From Caprimulgus europaeus (taxonomy: Eukaryota; Chordata; Aves; Caprimulgiformes; Caprimulgidae): a DNA stretch of 64,000 nt. The translations under genes were made by a program, and so were the position numbers. The notes beneath the pieces were generated by a model, which was not told the origin of the DNA, did not search any database, and saw only the letters and a program-made list of their open reading frames with translations. This document shows, one piece after another, positions 1 through 12,560 of the stretch (positions within the stretch are counted from its first letter, which is position 1; the number at the start of each line of letters is the position of its first letter). Location of the stretch: assembly GCA_907165065.1 (NCBI GenBank), contig OU015541.1, positions 11,833,001 through 11,897,000 of the forward strand, read 5' to 3'.

Positions 1-3000
1 TATGCCAAGAATCTATTTTTGCCTCCCCCACAAGCCTACAGACACAGTGTAGGTCCTGGAGCACCAGTGGTAAGTGCTGATGGTGAAAACTCCCACTCAT
101 GGCTCTGTGCACATGGACACCATTCTGCAGACCCATGTCCCATCACTGCCCAGTGTTCCCCTCCACACGATGCACATGCACCCTGACTGTCCCCCCAGGC
201 CCAGGGTGGTCTCCCACTCTGGTACATTACAGAGTAGTTACATTCAACCAGTTCTTCCTTCCATGGTCAGAAACTAGTAAATTAATAGCTCCAAAAATAG
301 GGAAGAGAAGACCAACCCATTGACTTCAAAGTATAAAACAACACAAATTCCCATTAGGATTTTCTACCACAAGGTAGAAGGAACCTGCAGACCAAGTTCT
401 GTCCTTCTGCTGCTAGCACGGTCCCTTCCAGTGCCAGCCAAGAGCACTATTCACTGTCCCACTCAGTCATCCTCTTCCCTTTCAACCTCCTTTGGGACAG
501 GTAGATGTGGGGAGGCAGGAGCAGAGAAGGGAGGCATATCTTTATAAAATTGGCTTTTCTCCTCATATAGTCAGAATACACAAGAATTTTAATTACAGCT
601 TGGTCTCTTAGAGACAATCCCAGTTCTGCTATAGAAAGATCCCTTCCAAAGTAAACACAACAGTAACAGAGGATCAGCTCTTTGCTCTTTTGAATGTTGT
701 AGAAAGGAAGTGCCCATAAAAAAGGTTGCAAGCCATTGTCATTCTCTGACACGCCGTAGGTTATATTTTCCAAGCCCTCTATGCAAACACAAAACACGAT
801 GTTCATTATTGTTCACTAGAGGTTGACAATGTTAGGAAAAGTTTCCACTTAAAACATTGAGCTGAGTTTTCTCTTGGGCAAGAAGTGCCAGGAGGAGGCA
901 GGTTGAGCAAAGACCAATGCTCCCCATCCCATCCATCTGCCCCACTTCTCAGCAAGGCATGATCACATCAGCAGCTGCCAGTGGTTAGAGGAGGCTGCAA
1001 GCAGGAGAATTAGCTCTCTCCTCAAGTTTCTGCTCTAGCCAGAGTGGATCTGGATAAGAAGCAGGACCCATTGCAACCAGGCACGTAGAGCACACTCAAA
1101 CTTCCTCCTCTACAAGTGTCTAAAAAGCAACCTGACCGGATTTACTCCTGGACAGCTCAGCATTTAAATTGACCGATTAATCAAAAACACCTCCCAATTG
1201 AAATTACATCCTGCTTGCCTTCTGACACTTACCACTTCAACAACATCATTTATAGCTCCATTGTTGCAAGATGAAGCCCTAAGGACAACTGGCTCCTACA
1301 ACATGTTGCCATTACATTTTAGCCAAGGCTGAATGTAGCTGCAAATCTCTCTTCAAAATACAGCAGAGATCTATTAAATGCATAACTTCCTTGGCATCAA
1401 AAGGTTTTTCTTTCAGCAGGTCTGCTTCTTCCTTGGGATTCTGATGAAGTGTGCTCTGCTGTGTTATGAAATACACCATATTTTGGTGTGATACACAGAA
1501 AACATCTTTGTTTAATGCAGCTTATCTTTTATCATGTCACTTCTCTATTGGATTTCTGTGCACTGGAAGCATGTTACTGTGACAGATACACTGCTTTACA
1601 AGGGGGCTTTGCTATGTGACCTGTAGCATCAGAGTGAGGATCAGATCCTCCCCAAAACACAGGCTGGACAGCCCAATACAACATAAAGGAATATGTAACA
1701 AAGAACCAGGAAAAGGGATTCAGCAACATTCCCATCTAAGTTGGCTGCAGAGGCATTTTCTAGCCTGAACCACAGGCTTTCTACAAAAAACTGAAAACTA
1801 AAATGTTATTTGCTGTACATTGTTCATTTTTCCACTTGTACACACTTACCAGAGTTAACATGAGAGCTCAAGAACATCAGGGAATGCCACTGGCATATCC
1901 ATTTTGCTAGGAAGAACCAACGTGATAACAAAACACAAACCAGTCTTGCCAACCTGGTGTACGTCCCCTCTCACAATCATCACTCTTGTAATTTCTTCCA
2001 GATCCTTCAGAAACTGTAAACAGGAATGCATAGTAAAGAAATTTTTTTGGTAGAGAAGGTGCTAGCATAATGCCCCAGATGCAAGGATTCAATTTTCTGC
2101 TTCATTGTGAACTTCTGCAAACACCTGACAGGATGAAGTCCCTCACAATACTTGCTTTGATAGCTCACCACTGCTGCAGTCAGAGTGGGGAACTGGTTCA
2201 GCAAAGATCTAACCAGAGCTGTGTGGTAAAGAGAGACTTCCCTCTTTTGGCAGAACTGTTAGAGCAGCTCAGCAACATCTCATTCTTTGGGCACCTTCAC
2301 AGAAAGAGGTGATGTGCCTAATCACCCTCTTTATGCAGCTTTGTTTCCAGCATTAGCCCTCCCTACACAGCTCAGCCTCTGTGCGTGTCACCACTTGAGC
2401 CAGGCTGCACATTAAGCTCATGCCTAGCCTTGCTTGGGCTCCACAAAACTCGCTTTCATCTACATAAATCCCTTGCAGGACCTGTGTGTGAGTGCCAAGC
2501 ACTCCTAGGTGGAGCATGCTCCTCCCAGAGCGGGCTGCCCTCGTCTCCTTTCAGGCCAAACCACACCACACTGATGCCACTGCTGCTTCACTGAATTACT
2601 CAGCAGCTCCTGCACTCCTGCAGAAGCTCCACTTCTCAACCAGAGGGCTTCAAATGTCTCCCTTGTCCCAGTATGACACTGTAATTCCCCAGCTACCTGC
2701 TCTTCTTGAAGGTGCTCTCCATTCCTCTTGTCAAAGCCAAGCTACTTCACAGAAAGAGTTCAAGTTTCATTAAGTGAATGGGTAGAGGAAATAATGAGAT
2801 TTTATCTTTCACCTCATGACCACAATGCTCACTCAGGGATTTCTGCCACTGTCCCGAGAGCTGGTTTCTGTAAATAATATAATGTGAAAGATGGGAGGCA
2901 TTCTTAAGGAAGATGATGTCACAACTTCTGTACCTTTCTGCTTAAGCAGAGGCAGGTTATACCTTGGATTTATTGGGCAACATCACAAACCTCCAAAAGG

Positions 3001-3324
3001 AATGATGGACAAAAGCTCATTTTAGGACATCCTAGAAAAGTCAGAACTTTTTTTTTTTTTTTCTGCAACAGATAAGATTTGACCTCCAAGTCCCTCATAC
3101 TCAAATGAAGCAACCCGAGTAGCTGATTGAGGTGCCAAAAAGTTAAGGGTTGCAGTGCCAAAGTCGTCACTTACCCATGACATATTTGGTATCTGCTTAT
3201 GTTTTCTGAGCTTAGTGGCTTGAACCAGTCAATTCTTCTCCCCAAAAGGACACTCAGGTGGGAACCAGCATCTAACAAGCACACTGACCCAGTCCAGAGG
3301 CCAAAGCAACACTTAGTAAGTAGA
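1..3324. other. Noncoding single-copy DNA, no gene seen
   Basis: No open frame here has a recognisable domain, signal peptide or codon pattern, and the longest (about 119 codons on the minus strand near 447-806) looks like chance. The visible structure is a T14 tract at about 3,049-3,062 followed by an acceptor-like CAG, with no convincing exon after it. Composition is ordinary AT-rich vertebrate intergenic or intronic sequence. I see no promoter-like CpG cluster. Confidence 0.6.
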
Positions 3325-3420
3325 CCAGGTTCAAACTCAAATTCAAGGCCCAAATTCACTCAACAGCCAGGGAATTTGTGACTTCCCCTCTACACCTCAT
3401 TCCCTCCTCTGCAAAGCACT
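3325..3420 (+). mobile_element. Possible old MIR-like SINE fragment
   Basis: The order of short blocks follows the MIR core: a 'GGTTCAAA'-like start, then a CACT...AGCC block, a 'GACTTCCCCTCT' block in place of the usual 'AAGTCACTTAACCTCTCT', then 'CCTCATTCCCTCCTCTGCAAAG', matching the 'CCTCAGTTTCCTCATCTGTAAA' part. The spacing is right but the identity is low, as expected for a MIR copy predating amniote divergence. An alignment to the MIR consensus would decide; this could be a chance resemblance. Confidence 0.35.
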
Positions 3421-4330
3421 TACTTCCAGGATTGCTTTACGGAAAAATTATATTAAAGGTTATCCAGGTGCATCCAGTAAAAAAGACCATGCAAGTAGCT
3501 AAGGCAGGGAGACAGGTACGTTACAAGCTTCCTTCCCACACCCCTCTGCAGAGGGGACTTGCCCTGACTGCGTTTGGTCTTCAGATTCATTACAGTCAGG
3601 CAGGAAAAGATGGCTCATATGCACACAGTGTTTATCCTGCTGATCAATAAGCTTCCTTCCTGCCTGATAACCAAACCCGCTTATAATATTAAACAGTGTT
3701 ATTTAAGATCTGTGGAAATTTTGTCTGATCCAAGCAAACCAGAAATATCTTGACCTAGATACTGAGAACAAAACAATGTTGAGTAAACTTCAGGACTGCC
3801 AGTTCATCTATCATTGCACTTGACATTTTATTGAAGAATCAGAGTAAAACTATTTTACCCCAAAGGTTCTTACACCAGCAGATTTATTCGGTGGGTGAGA
3901 GAGAAACACCTTTCCAACACTTTCCTCCTCTCAATTCAGATTGACAAAGGGTGTATTTTATAGTCCATTAATAAGGTACATGAGTTGCCTATGGGCCCCT
4001 TTCAACCACTGCAGATAGCAAACACAATTATATCAGAAAGCATAAACAAATATGAGACCCATCTCTAGTTCCTTCTGAGGAAACAAGGAGTATGGTGAAA
4101 GAGCAAAAGAAGAACAAAGAGTATTCCATGATGTTACCAGTGTGATAGCTAGAGACAGTGAACTGCACTGCAAATGATGGTCACTGATGCAGAATGGTTC
4201 AATAAACATTTTCCAAACCACTGTCAAGCTGTTGCGCCTTTTGGCTTTAAGTAATGCAAGACCTTATTTTCTTCAAGGTCTGTAACGAAAGTCATAACAG
4301 TTTCTACAAAAAGGCATGCCTACACAACTT
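3421..4330. other. Noncoding DNA, no gene seen
   Basis: AT-rich sequence between a MIR-like fragment and the 40-bp minisatellite. It holds no open frame of note beyond a roughly 64-codon minus-strand frame without any familiar motif, and no clear repeat. Confidence 0.55.
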
Positions 4331-4527
4331 GTCTAACATACCCAACTGCAAAGCTCAGAGACAATTTCTTGTCTAACATACCCAACTGCAAAGCTCAGAG
4401 ACAATTTCTTGTCTAACATACCCAACTGCAAAGCTCAGAGACAATTTCTTGTCTAACATACCCAACTGCAAAGCTCAGAGACAATTTCTTGTCTAACATA
4501 CCCAACTGCAAAGCTCAGAGACAATTT
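4331..4527. repeat. 40-bp minisatellite, five copies
   Basis: A 40-bp unit beginning GTCTAACATACCCAACTGCA is repeated head to tail from 4,331, 4,371, 4,411, 4,451 and 4,491. The first four copies are complete and the fifth stops three bases short, at 4,527. I see no difference between copies, so the array is either very young or kept uniform. The three bases before the first copy (CTT) match the end of the unit, which fits slippage or unequal exchange from a single ancestral copy. No gene overlaps it. Copy number may vary between individuals, and an assembly artefact is possible. Confidence 0.97.
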
Positions 4528-5711
4528 GAGCGTCTCACCTTTTGTCCAGGAGTTGGAGCTTCACTGAATCTCATGGTCTAATCTAGCAGATTTCTGCTTT
4601 TTCCTCTTACCCTTGCAAATTTTGGTGCTTACCTGCACATAATTCAGTAGGTTGAGTATATTAAGCATTTACCTACCTGGAAGACAAACCACTTAACAAA
4701 AGGTATAGAAAAGGAAAAGAAGGACTTGCAGAAAAGATCAAATACATCATAAGCTTGGCAGACACTGTAGCCCTGAAACAGCAGTTTGAAACTTGCACCA
4801 TAACAAATCTTCTCCTATACATTATCTCACAGGAAACAACACATGATAAATTCTTAGCACAATGTGATTCCCCTCCTTCCACCTCCTCCCCACTTCAGAA
4901 AGATTTAACATCTAATTCAGCTTTTGACGAGCTGCTCCATCACTGCGGGAATGCTGTTGATCTCTGTCGGAACCCTGCGGCCTTGGACAGAACAAACTGA
5001 AAGGGGGGAAAAAAAAAAGAAAATTTGGCCGTCTGTAATGATAAATAAATACATTACAGGATACAACTCTGGGGAATGGAGGCTGACACTGACTGAGCAC
5101 TGTGACCTCCACACAACTGCCAAGTCTCAGCCGCTTAACGAAAGTCAACTTTTGTTTGCCTTCTCCCCCCTCCAATGACAATCGCTTCAAGTGCAAACAC
5201 AGGATGGAAAAAGAAAAAAAAAACCAAACCAAAAACAATAAAAGACAGAGAACTCCAAAACCCTCCTCATCTGCTGCCCAGAGGCACTTTAGTTTTGACA
5301 GAACAGTATTTTATTTCTTTGGTCTCCTGGAAATTGGGGGAAACCAGTCCATGCTGCATCAGCGGCAGCGGGACGGGGAAGCTGCGCCAGAGGGAACGCT
5401 CAAAGCCCTTTTTTAAAACAATTTGCATTAGGATGTGCCTGCCTTCAGGCTAGTTCTTGGCTCCAGTTTGATTTTCTGTCTGCTTAAGCCCTACTCACAA
5501 AATCAAGTATGTATGGCAGATGTTGGATCTTCACATAGATGGCAACAATAACAAAATAGAGAGCGAGCAATTGGGTACTTCCTCAAATAATCCACCTCCT
5601 TATCTCTGTAAGCCTTACCCACTTGTGTCAACCTGTCTCCTAGACTCTCCTTTTCAATGTGATTCCCATTTCTCTCCAATTGTAACAGAAAGGTGACACC
5701 TACTGCCACCT
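4528..5711. other. Noncoding DNA with a CpG-containing stretch
   Basis: No gene is supported. The part at about 4,920-5,450 has more CpG than its surroundings (for example near 4,945-4,985 and 5,360-5,400), together with short A-rich tracts at about 4,990-5,020 and 5,205-5,245. Overlapping open frames of 68-108 codons on both strands cover this part, but none has a recognisable motif and they overlap in conflicting phases. It might be a regulatory block, but nothing proves it. Confidence 0.45.
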
Positions 5712-5795
5712 CTCCTCATTTTACAGATGCACAAAGTGATAAATGAAGTGTCATGACAAAGTCAATCAAGTCGAAAGCCAGGTAAGGACTGCAAG
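5712..5795 (-). mobile_element. MIR-like SINE fragment
   Basis: Read on the plus strand, the block 'CCTCATTTTACAGATG' (5,714-5,729), followed by a diverged AAGTGA..., ATGAC... and CAAG... order, matches the reverse complement of the MIR core ('CCCATTTTACAGATGAGGAAACTGAGG...TGACTTGCCCAAGGTCA'). The element therefore lies on the minus strand. Identity is low and the ends are uncertain. The fragment supplies both an acceptor-like and a donor-like sequence (see the finding on 5,727-5,781). Confidence 0.5.
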
Positions 5796-5822
5796 CATTA
5801 ACTTTTGCATCTGTGCTGGACA

Positions 5823-5853
5823 TAATGGAATAATGTCACACATTATTCCATTA
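5823..5853. repeat. Perfect 14-bp inverted repeat, 3-base loop
   Basis: The left arm TAATGGAATAATGT (5,823-5,836) and the right arm ACATTATTCCATTA (5,840-5,853) are exact reverse complements separated by CAC. The stem is AT-rich and unlikely to be a microRNA precursor because it is too short. It could extrude as a cruciform, act as a pair of inverted protein-binding sites, or be chance. Confidence 0.95.
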
Positions 5854-6737
5854 ACTCCATGTGCTTTATGGGAACCACAGAGGATTCAGCTTTATCAAGT
5901 TCATGGTTAAGCCCTCAGGGCTCATCAACACCTTACAACAAAGTGGACTAACATGGACAAAGTTAACTCCAGTGCAGGAAGAGAAGAGCCTCACCAGCAC
6001 GGTGCTAATCAGCCGCACTAGCTTGTTGAGCTATTAATCGCGGGCACAAAGCTAATGTAGCTACACCACTCCTGAAGCCCACACCAGTATTTCTTCTCAA
6101 CACTTCATTGCACAGTGCAGACACTCCAGCTCACTCAGAGCTGTCTCAGGAATACAGGGTAGAGCTTGTTCCAAGTGTTTCCTCTGCTCCCTTCGCTCTC
6201 CTGCTGGCTCACCACCAGTCTTACTGCCGCCAACACCAAGCTCTGTCTTCACAGCTCCTGACTTGCAGATCGTTTAACTCAGCTATTCACCAAAGCACCT
6301 ATTTAATCCACTCTGCTCACAGTTACTACTATTAAAACACTTTGTATTTTCAAGTGTCCTATGACTACTTATGCTTCATCATGTCCTTATTTCCTCTGTC
6401 ACCTACCCTTTGTATACACAGGGAAAGTGGATAAGAGAGACGATTCAACTCATCCAAACAGTGGAAGATTCATGATTTAATCCCTCTATCTTTTCTCTCT
6501 GGTTTATATTTTTAATTTCTCAATGTATCTTGTTTCTTCTTCCCCCCCTTTTTTTTTCTTCCCTTCATTCTCTTTCTGTTTACAGGATAGGAATGGTTCC
6601 CCTTTGGTTAAAGGCAGGATTTTTCTAACAGGTCTTCTTACATTTGAATACTCTCCTGCAGATTTTCCACTGCTTCAGAATTGCCCTCTGAGAGGAACTG
6701 GAGAAAAACAGTTTTCTTCAGCTTGGTCAATTCCCTA
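5854..6737. other. Noncoding DNA, pyrimidine tract
   Basis: No gene is supported. A pyrimidine-rich run lies at about 6,535-6,575 and is followed by TTTACAG, which looks like a 3' splice site, but I see no convincing exon after it. Confidence 0.5.
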
Positions 6738-6870
6738 AGTCTGTTCTGCCAGGGAATACTTATGTCATGTTAATTATATCTTTGATTGTCCTGTAATTAT
6801 TTCCTGTGAGTAAGTTGTGTGCATTACAGTCTCTGTTACCAAATGGCTGCTTGATCACCACCGGGGCTAC
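6738..6870. promoter_or_regulatory. Candidate conserved noncoding block
   Basis: This is a repeat-free AT-rich block with TTAATTA and GTAATTATT cores (homeodomain-type sites) close together. The call rests only on site clustering and the absence of low complexity. Cross-species alignment is the deciding test. Confidence 0.25.
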
Positions 6871-8288
6871 AGTTACAGATAGATTTCCATAAAATCAGTC
6901 AGGGTTTCTAAGTGGTGCACAAGCATTCCCCAAACCACCACTAAGCTCATGTTTTGACCTGCCCATCAGAACAAGATTGAAACTTTGTAGGAGAGAGCGG
7001 ATAAGGAAAATGAATATGAGGAATAAATATTAAATCAATTTTCAAAGCATAACCCCCAAACCTTTCACCTGAGTCAAAAGCAATAAAAAACAAAAAGCAG
7101 GACAAAGCAAAAAACAAACTCAGTGAAGAGAAGCTTTCTCTCCAAACCAGCTACAACAGAAGCATGGACCCCTCTAGCTCAGTCAAAATTTTTGCACGTG
7201 AATTCCCCCTGTTAGAAACCAATGAGGACTTCGCTGTACTCCACAACTCATCCATCGCCAGCACCAGGAGGGAGTATCTGCTGTGATCTATGCCTCTAGC
7301 TGAGAGGAAATGCAAAGTTTCTGTAGAAGTCAAAGGAGGGGTAGGGGGTGGAAATCAGACCTGGACATCTGGGTGGACATTATCTGCCAGTGCAGTCCAC
7401 TTTGCTGGCATGCCTTCCCTCTCGCTATAGCAGATATCCTACGTGTGCGCGCTCTGCCTGTGTGTTTAAACAAAAAAGCTGATAAGGAGTACTTGTCTGT
7501 CAGCAGTATCTGAAGCCCACGGCTCTTTGAGAGCATTTGGGTTTACTTGGCGGGTCATGCTGACTCCTTGTGAACTATTTATCATCACAAAAAAAACTCC
7601 AGAGGTTGGCACGATGCCAGTGTCTTGTCTTCTCTTCCCTCCCACCCACCCCTACCCTTTTCTCCCCTCCTGGGTATTGATGCTACATCAAAACAAGCCT
7701 CCAGTTCACATAGCAACAGAACATTTTTATATAACCTCTGCATGGGAACTCTACACAAACCATTGGACAATCACTTGGAGCACGTTTGGTAATTCCAGGA
7801 TATTTTGCTGGTTTCTGTCAAAAACACCCCCGATTAAATGCACTATAAAAAGAGAAGAGGATCTTTTGCACATGGGCCAGACCTGAAACACATCTTGGCA
7901 CCAAGGATGTCAGGGGATTAGTGCACCTATTGGTTCCATGTTCTAAATTTTGCCCTTTCTATCTCACTTGGAATCAAACTGAGGAGTCCAAAGCATTTAA
8001 GCCAGTTTGTGCGTAACGGAATTGAAAGCAAAACGATGCTGAAGGGATCTGCTGAGTCAGAGCTTGAATAAGACAAAGACAGAAATTTAGATTTTGGTGG
8101 ACACCACAGACTCCTATTGCTATCTGAAACAGAGGTATCTGTACTGACTGTGTACTTACATAGTTATAAAACAGCTAGGTCAGCTTAACTCCATTTTCCC
8201 TCATCCTGTCACCAAAGGTTAATACTTTCAATAAGGATATACTAAATACATTACTTCAAATCTTTTCACAGCATGCCCACCTCATCTT
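6871..8288. other. Noncoding DNA, no gene seen
   Basis: The longest plus-strand frame (7,527-7,886, 119 codons) has no known motif and biased composition, and it is not supported as a gene. A short CpG-containing patch lies at about 7,438-7,455. No repeat family is recognised. Confidence 0.5.
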
Positions 8289-8342
8289 TATATGATATAT
8301 TGATATATCATATATATATCAGATATGTCATATGATATATCT
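8289..8342. repeat. AT-rich imperfect palindrome
   Basis: A run made almost entirely of TATATGATATAT- and TGATATATCA-type units alternates between direct and inverted copies, giving several overlapping imperfect palindromes. It is a likely site of slippage or local unpairing. No function can be read from it. Confidence 0.85.
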
Positions 8343-11300
8343 CTATTGTGTTAATCCCTTATTTCAGGGCTCCTGCTAGATTGCTGCAAGGATTATAAAG
8401 ACCTTTTATATCAACAGGAGGAAAAAAATTGAAGATTTTTACTGCTGTCCCCTGATGCCCTGAAGATAGCCATAACTAGAAAAGGACACCAGGAGAGGTA
8501 CATCAGTGCCATTGGGTATTGTTTGGTATATCTTACTTGTGTACACAGAATTCAACCCATCACAAGACATTGCACTAAGAAGGAAAGAGCTTTCCTCCAA
8601 GCCATATTGACAGCAATCACTGAAGATTTTCTTGCCTGCACCATCAGCATCCTCAGATTGCCTGGGAATTTCAGCAAGTTACCTGAAGTTCCCAGACCTT
8701 AGAACGCTGCTGGTGACTTTGTTTTCTCCTGCTCTCTCTCTATATTGTATTATAGCCTTTTGGTCTTTTTCATTAGGTCTTAAGTAATTGGAAAACATTT
8801 TGTGACAAGTAGGCAGTATGAGAAATACATTCTCTGGACCTTTCCAGACTGAACATCTACAGGGTGATTGGCTTGCAGTTGTGGTGTACTGCACCGCTCC
8901 AGTGCTCCTGCACCATTTGGGAAAGATAATTGTTAAGGTGTATCTATCTATCTAGGTTATTACATGGTGCACATCACTAAAGGATAATTTATGCAGCAGC
9001 TAGAATACAGTTAATATATGACAAAAATTATGGACTTTTATAGCTCTGGAGAAACTCTTCTATACACCATTTTCGTGATTGCAATGATAGAAGTGGTAGA
9101 ATGCATTCATTAAGACACTCTTTTTCCATTCATCTCTTTCTTCCTATGGATAGTTCCACTCCTGTTGACTCTTTAATTGCCTGCAACTAATTAGTATGGA
9201 ACAAAACCAAACCTTTTTTTGCAGGGTTTTTTTCAACTCCAATATGTTTACTCACCTCATTCTCAGCACAGTCACACAGATAGTACCACCAAAACTCAGA
9301 GGGTCAGCACGCTGCAGCAAATGTCTGGCAACAAAAGCAGACTGGGAGAACGTGATGTTTCCCAGTACAACAACCAAAGCCTTTCTCTTGGGGCACCACA
9401 GCTTCTGCTGTAGAGCTGTGAGTAGGCCTGCATGTAGCAATCAGGAGAGATGTTACTTATGACTATTTCTGAGTGAAAAGTACATTTGTTTAAAAATATA
9501 TTTAAGAAAGTATCACTAAACTAGGACTTTTTAACAGAATTGTTAGTACAGGAAAAGGACTGAGCTGAGAGCTCACAGCACTTCGAGCAAAGACTGTGTG
9601 CTGGAGCAGGAGAGAGGTGTGTGCATGGCCTTACCCAAACAGCCCACAAAATCTGATATTCCACTGTCACTAAAAGGGGAGGAATTTTACTGTCCCATTT
9701 TCCCCACTCCCAGCTGCATAATTCCAACCCTGCCCTTGCACCAGTTCTGCTGCTCATGGGACCTTTGTCTGAACTATTTGAGCTCACTAACTCAGGAGCT
9801 AGCAGCTCACTAGCCCAAAGCAACCTATTCTGGGGAACCTAAACCTCCTTTGTGCAACAGCAAACAGATCAGATCAGCCTTTCTTCAGTAACTGTACCCT
9901 AAGTCCATGACCCTGAATTGGAGTCTGAAGGAAATTCAGTGGAACAGCAGATCAGGTTCAGACCCATTGCAGGATCAAGGCTTGCACAGACAAGCTGAAC
10001 TCAATGTTATCCAGGAAAGCTAAAAATTAGTACAAAAATACTTAGGTGATAACTCACTGTACCTCATGTAAAAGCCCATATACAATATGTGGAGCATTCA
10101 TATAGAAAATTGTTTAGGCATATGTCCCCCTGTCTCAAACTGACTCAAAAAAAATCATCAGAAAGCCTCTACTTCTGCTGCCCCAGGAACACTGGTGACT
10201 TCATATGGGTTTCAGCTTTTCAGTCCTTACTCTAATGCCTTTCAGGTTCAGTGAAGCTGAGCCATACAGGATTTTTACGAAGTGCTAATGGGCTGCAGTG
10301 ACTCTGTATAATCCAGCCCTGGCTGGTGAGTTATCACACCCCATTGTCACTTCATTAGTTGGCAGCCTGGGAGAGCACAGGTGCCTCCTCCATGCTCAGT
10401 GTTGTGAGGTTGCTCACACTGGTGGAGAGCCCAGGAAAGCATCCATGGGCAGCTCCTATCCTCAGGATCAACACTGAAAGCCCTCAATAGACTGTGCAAT
10501 CTTTGAGTCTCAAGAGGGAATTTGATTTTCCCCAGCAACTTGTTCAGTAGTACACCCATCAACTTCTTTGTCAAATTTGCCTTCACATGTTTCTTGTCTC
10601 AGGCTTTCAACAAACTCCTATATTTTTGCTTCTGGGAACAAACCCGGGAAGTCTTTTGGGGAACATTTAATTCCTTGTTTTGTAGAGATAAAGAAGAATA
10701 CAACCAGAGTATCTGAAAGGTTAAACACATCATCTGTTTTAGCTGCATAACACAAGAGCAATGCAGAGAGAGACACATCTAGGAGGAAATTCAAAGCCAT
10801 AAGAAATATTCCAAGAATCAGCATGAATACCTCTCTAACATGTAAAAATAAGGGAAACCAAATGTATGCAGACAGCTTGGGGAAGCTCCATTGGCAACCA
10901 ATTATACCCCGAGCCTTATTTTCAAACGTGAGTGTATGTAATGGTGTGTGCAAAAATGAACAATCAATAGTATCTTTCATTTATATGACTTACCATTATT
11001 GCATCTTGCAGCCATGGAAACCGTGCACCCACCTGAGGAACCGCATGAACAGATATGGATCTGCTGGGTGAGTTCCCATCCCAGCTGCTGAAAATACCTT
11101 GTTTCAATAAGTCTCAATGACAAAGTTATGTTCTACAGAAGAGCCTTCATAGCAGCAAACTGGTTTGAGTACATTACCTATCTACAAACACACACACGTT
11201 TATCTGTAGGTAAACAAAACCCCACAACTTAACCTGTTATGTTAGGTGTGACAGTAAGAAAGAAGCACCAAGAAAACACTTTGAACATGCTGCTACCGCA

Positions 11301-12399
11301 CACAGGGTCAGTGAGGACATGGCTGCACATCCATTCATCACATACAGATATACAAGCAGATATGGTTTGGGGACAAAGCAGTGACACTTAACTCCAGATA
11401 CGCTCCAGGCAAGAGGAGAAGCAATGCAGTGCGTGACTTCACCGATGAACTCGGCTCATGAACATCCATGCAAAGCTAGTGCTAACAAGAGCAAGGCCAA
11501 ATGAGCTTGCATACAACTTTCCTACAAATCAGGAGAATACATCAGTGCTCAGATCAAGTCAGGAGACTTTTGGAGAATGAAGAAACCTCTTACTCCATCT
11601 TGTGTTTAAACAATTATAAAAACCATGCAGAAAGCAGAGATTTGCCTCCTTGCCTTTTCTTTAGGAAAATGTCTGTTCACATTTCCAACAAGGAGGAACA
11701 GGTGGCCAGTCCCAGCCAGTGCAGTTTTTGGAATCCTAATTCTCTATCATGAGAAGCCCAAAGGTATGATGGGGAAGTGAAACTGCCAAAGTGGTGTAGT
11801 TAAATGGTGAAGTCCAGCCACGGCTGAGATCACCTTTCCTTTTTCTTCCTGGAGCAGGTAACCAAAAAAGCAAGAAGGAACAAGAGAGATATTTACAGAA
11901 CCTAAAAACACTCACTTTCTATATGTAACTGAGAGCCTTTCTTCCATATTCCACTCAGAGAGCAGTAACTCCTACAGCTCTATTTCAAACCACAGCATTG
12001 CTGTGCAGATGTTGACCATTTTGAGGAGAAAGCTGCACACTGGAGGAGCAAACCAAGGGAGTGCAAAGAGAGATGCAGCACGCTGGGCGAGTGTCAAGAG
12101 CATCAGAGGTGTTGAAAGTGGATTGAAAGTTGCTGCTGCCTACCTCACAGCATAGATTTTTGCAGGATGTTCTGCTCCACACACAGTTTCTGTCCTGTGC
12201 ATTGCAAATACACACACATTTGGCTGGCCTTGTTGCTGTTCACGTCAGTCAGCTCCTCCAGGGTTTTGTTTACTGCCTGTTATTTTTAAGAGCAGTGCAT
12301 GGCATCTCCTGTTAAAGAAGTCCTAACACAGAAAAACAAGGCTTTTTTTATCCAGTTTAACCACTGGACACAAAGCCTAAAGACATCAGATAAAGCATT
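8343..12399. other. Noncoding DNA, no gene seen
   Basis: Four kilobases without a supportable gene. A short TATC run (8,941-8,955) and a CA run near 11,189-11,199 are the only simple repeats I noted. The CA run sits between imperfectly complementary arms, TTACCTATCTACAAAC and GTTTATCTGTAGGTAA. The 120-codon minus frame at 10,618-10,980 is leucine- and phenylalanine-rich but has no topology or motif that I recognise. Confidence 0.5.
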
Positions 12400-12560
12400 C
12401 TCCAGCCTCGACATTCATTACTGATTAATTATTGAAAGGGTATCTATTGAGTTTTAATATGCATAAAAGTAAAGACAATTCCAGTTGCCACGCAACTGCC
12501 TGAGAATCATGTAAACAGAAATGCAGTAGTTTCATTTTCATGAATAATCTTATGTATCTG
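12400..12560. promoter_or_regulatory. Candidate conserved noncoding block
   Basis: A repeat-free AT-rich block contains CTGATTAATTATTG, an octamer-like TAATATGCATAAA and a CCACGCAACTG stretch within about 100 bases. That density of homeodomain- and POU-type sites is typical of developmental enhancers. This is inference from composition only. Confidence 0.3.

Noticed and set aside
4755..5000. 81-codon plus-strand frame in the CpG-containing stretch
   Set aside because: It conflicts with several equally long frames on both strands, and none has a known domain or a usable initiation or splice context.
10618..10980. 120-codon minus-strand frame with hydrophobic stretches
   Set aside because: No known family, no plausible topology, and composition typical of translated AT-rich noncoding DNA.
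11176..11215. CA run between complementary arms as a microRNA-type hairpin
   Set aside because: The arms match imperfectly and are too short, and the loop is a simple CA repeat.
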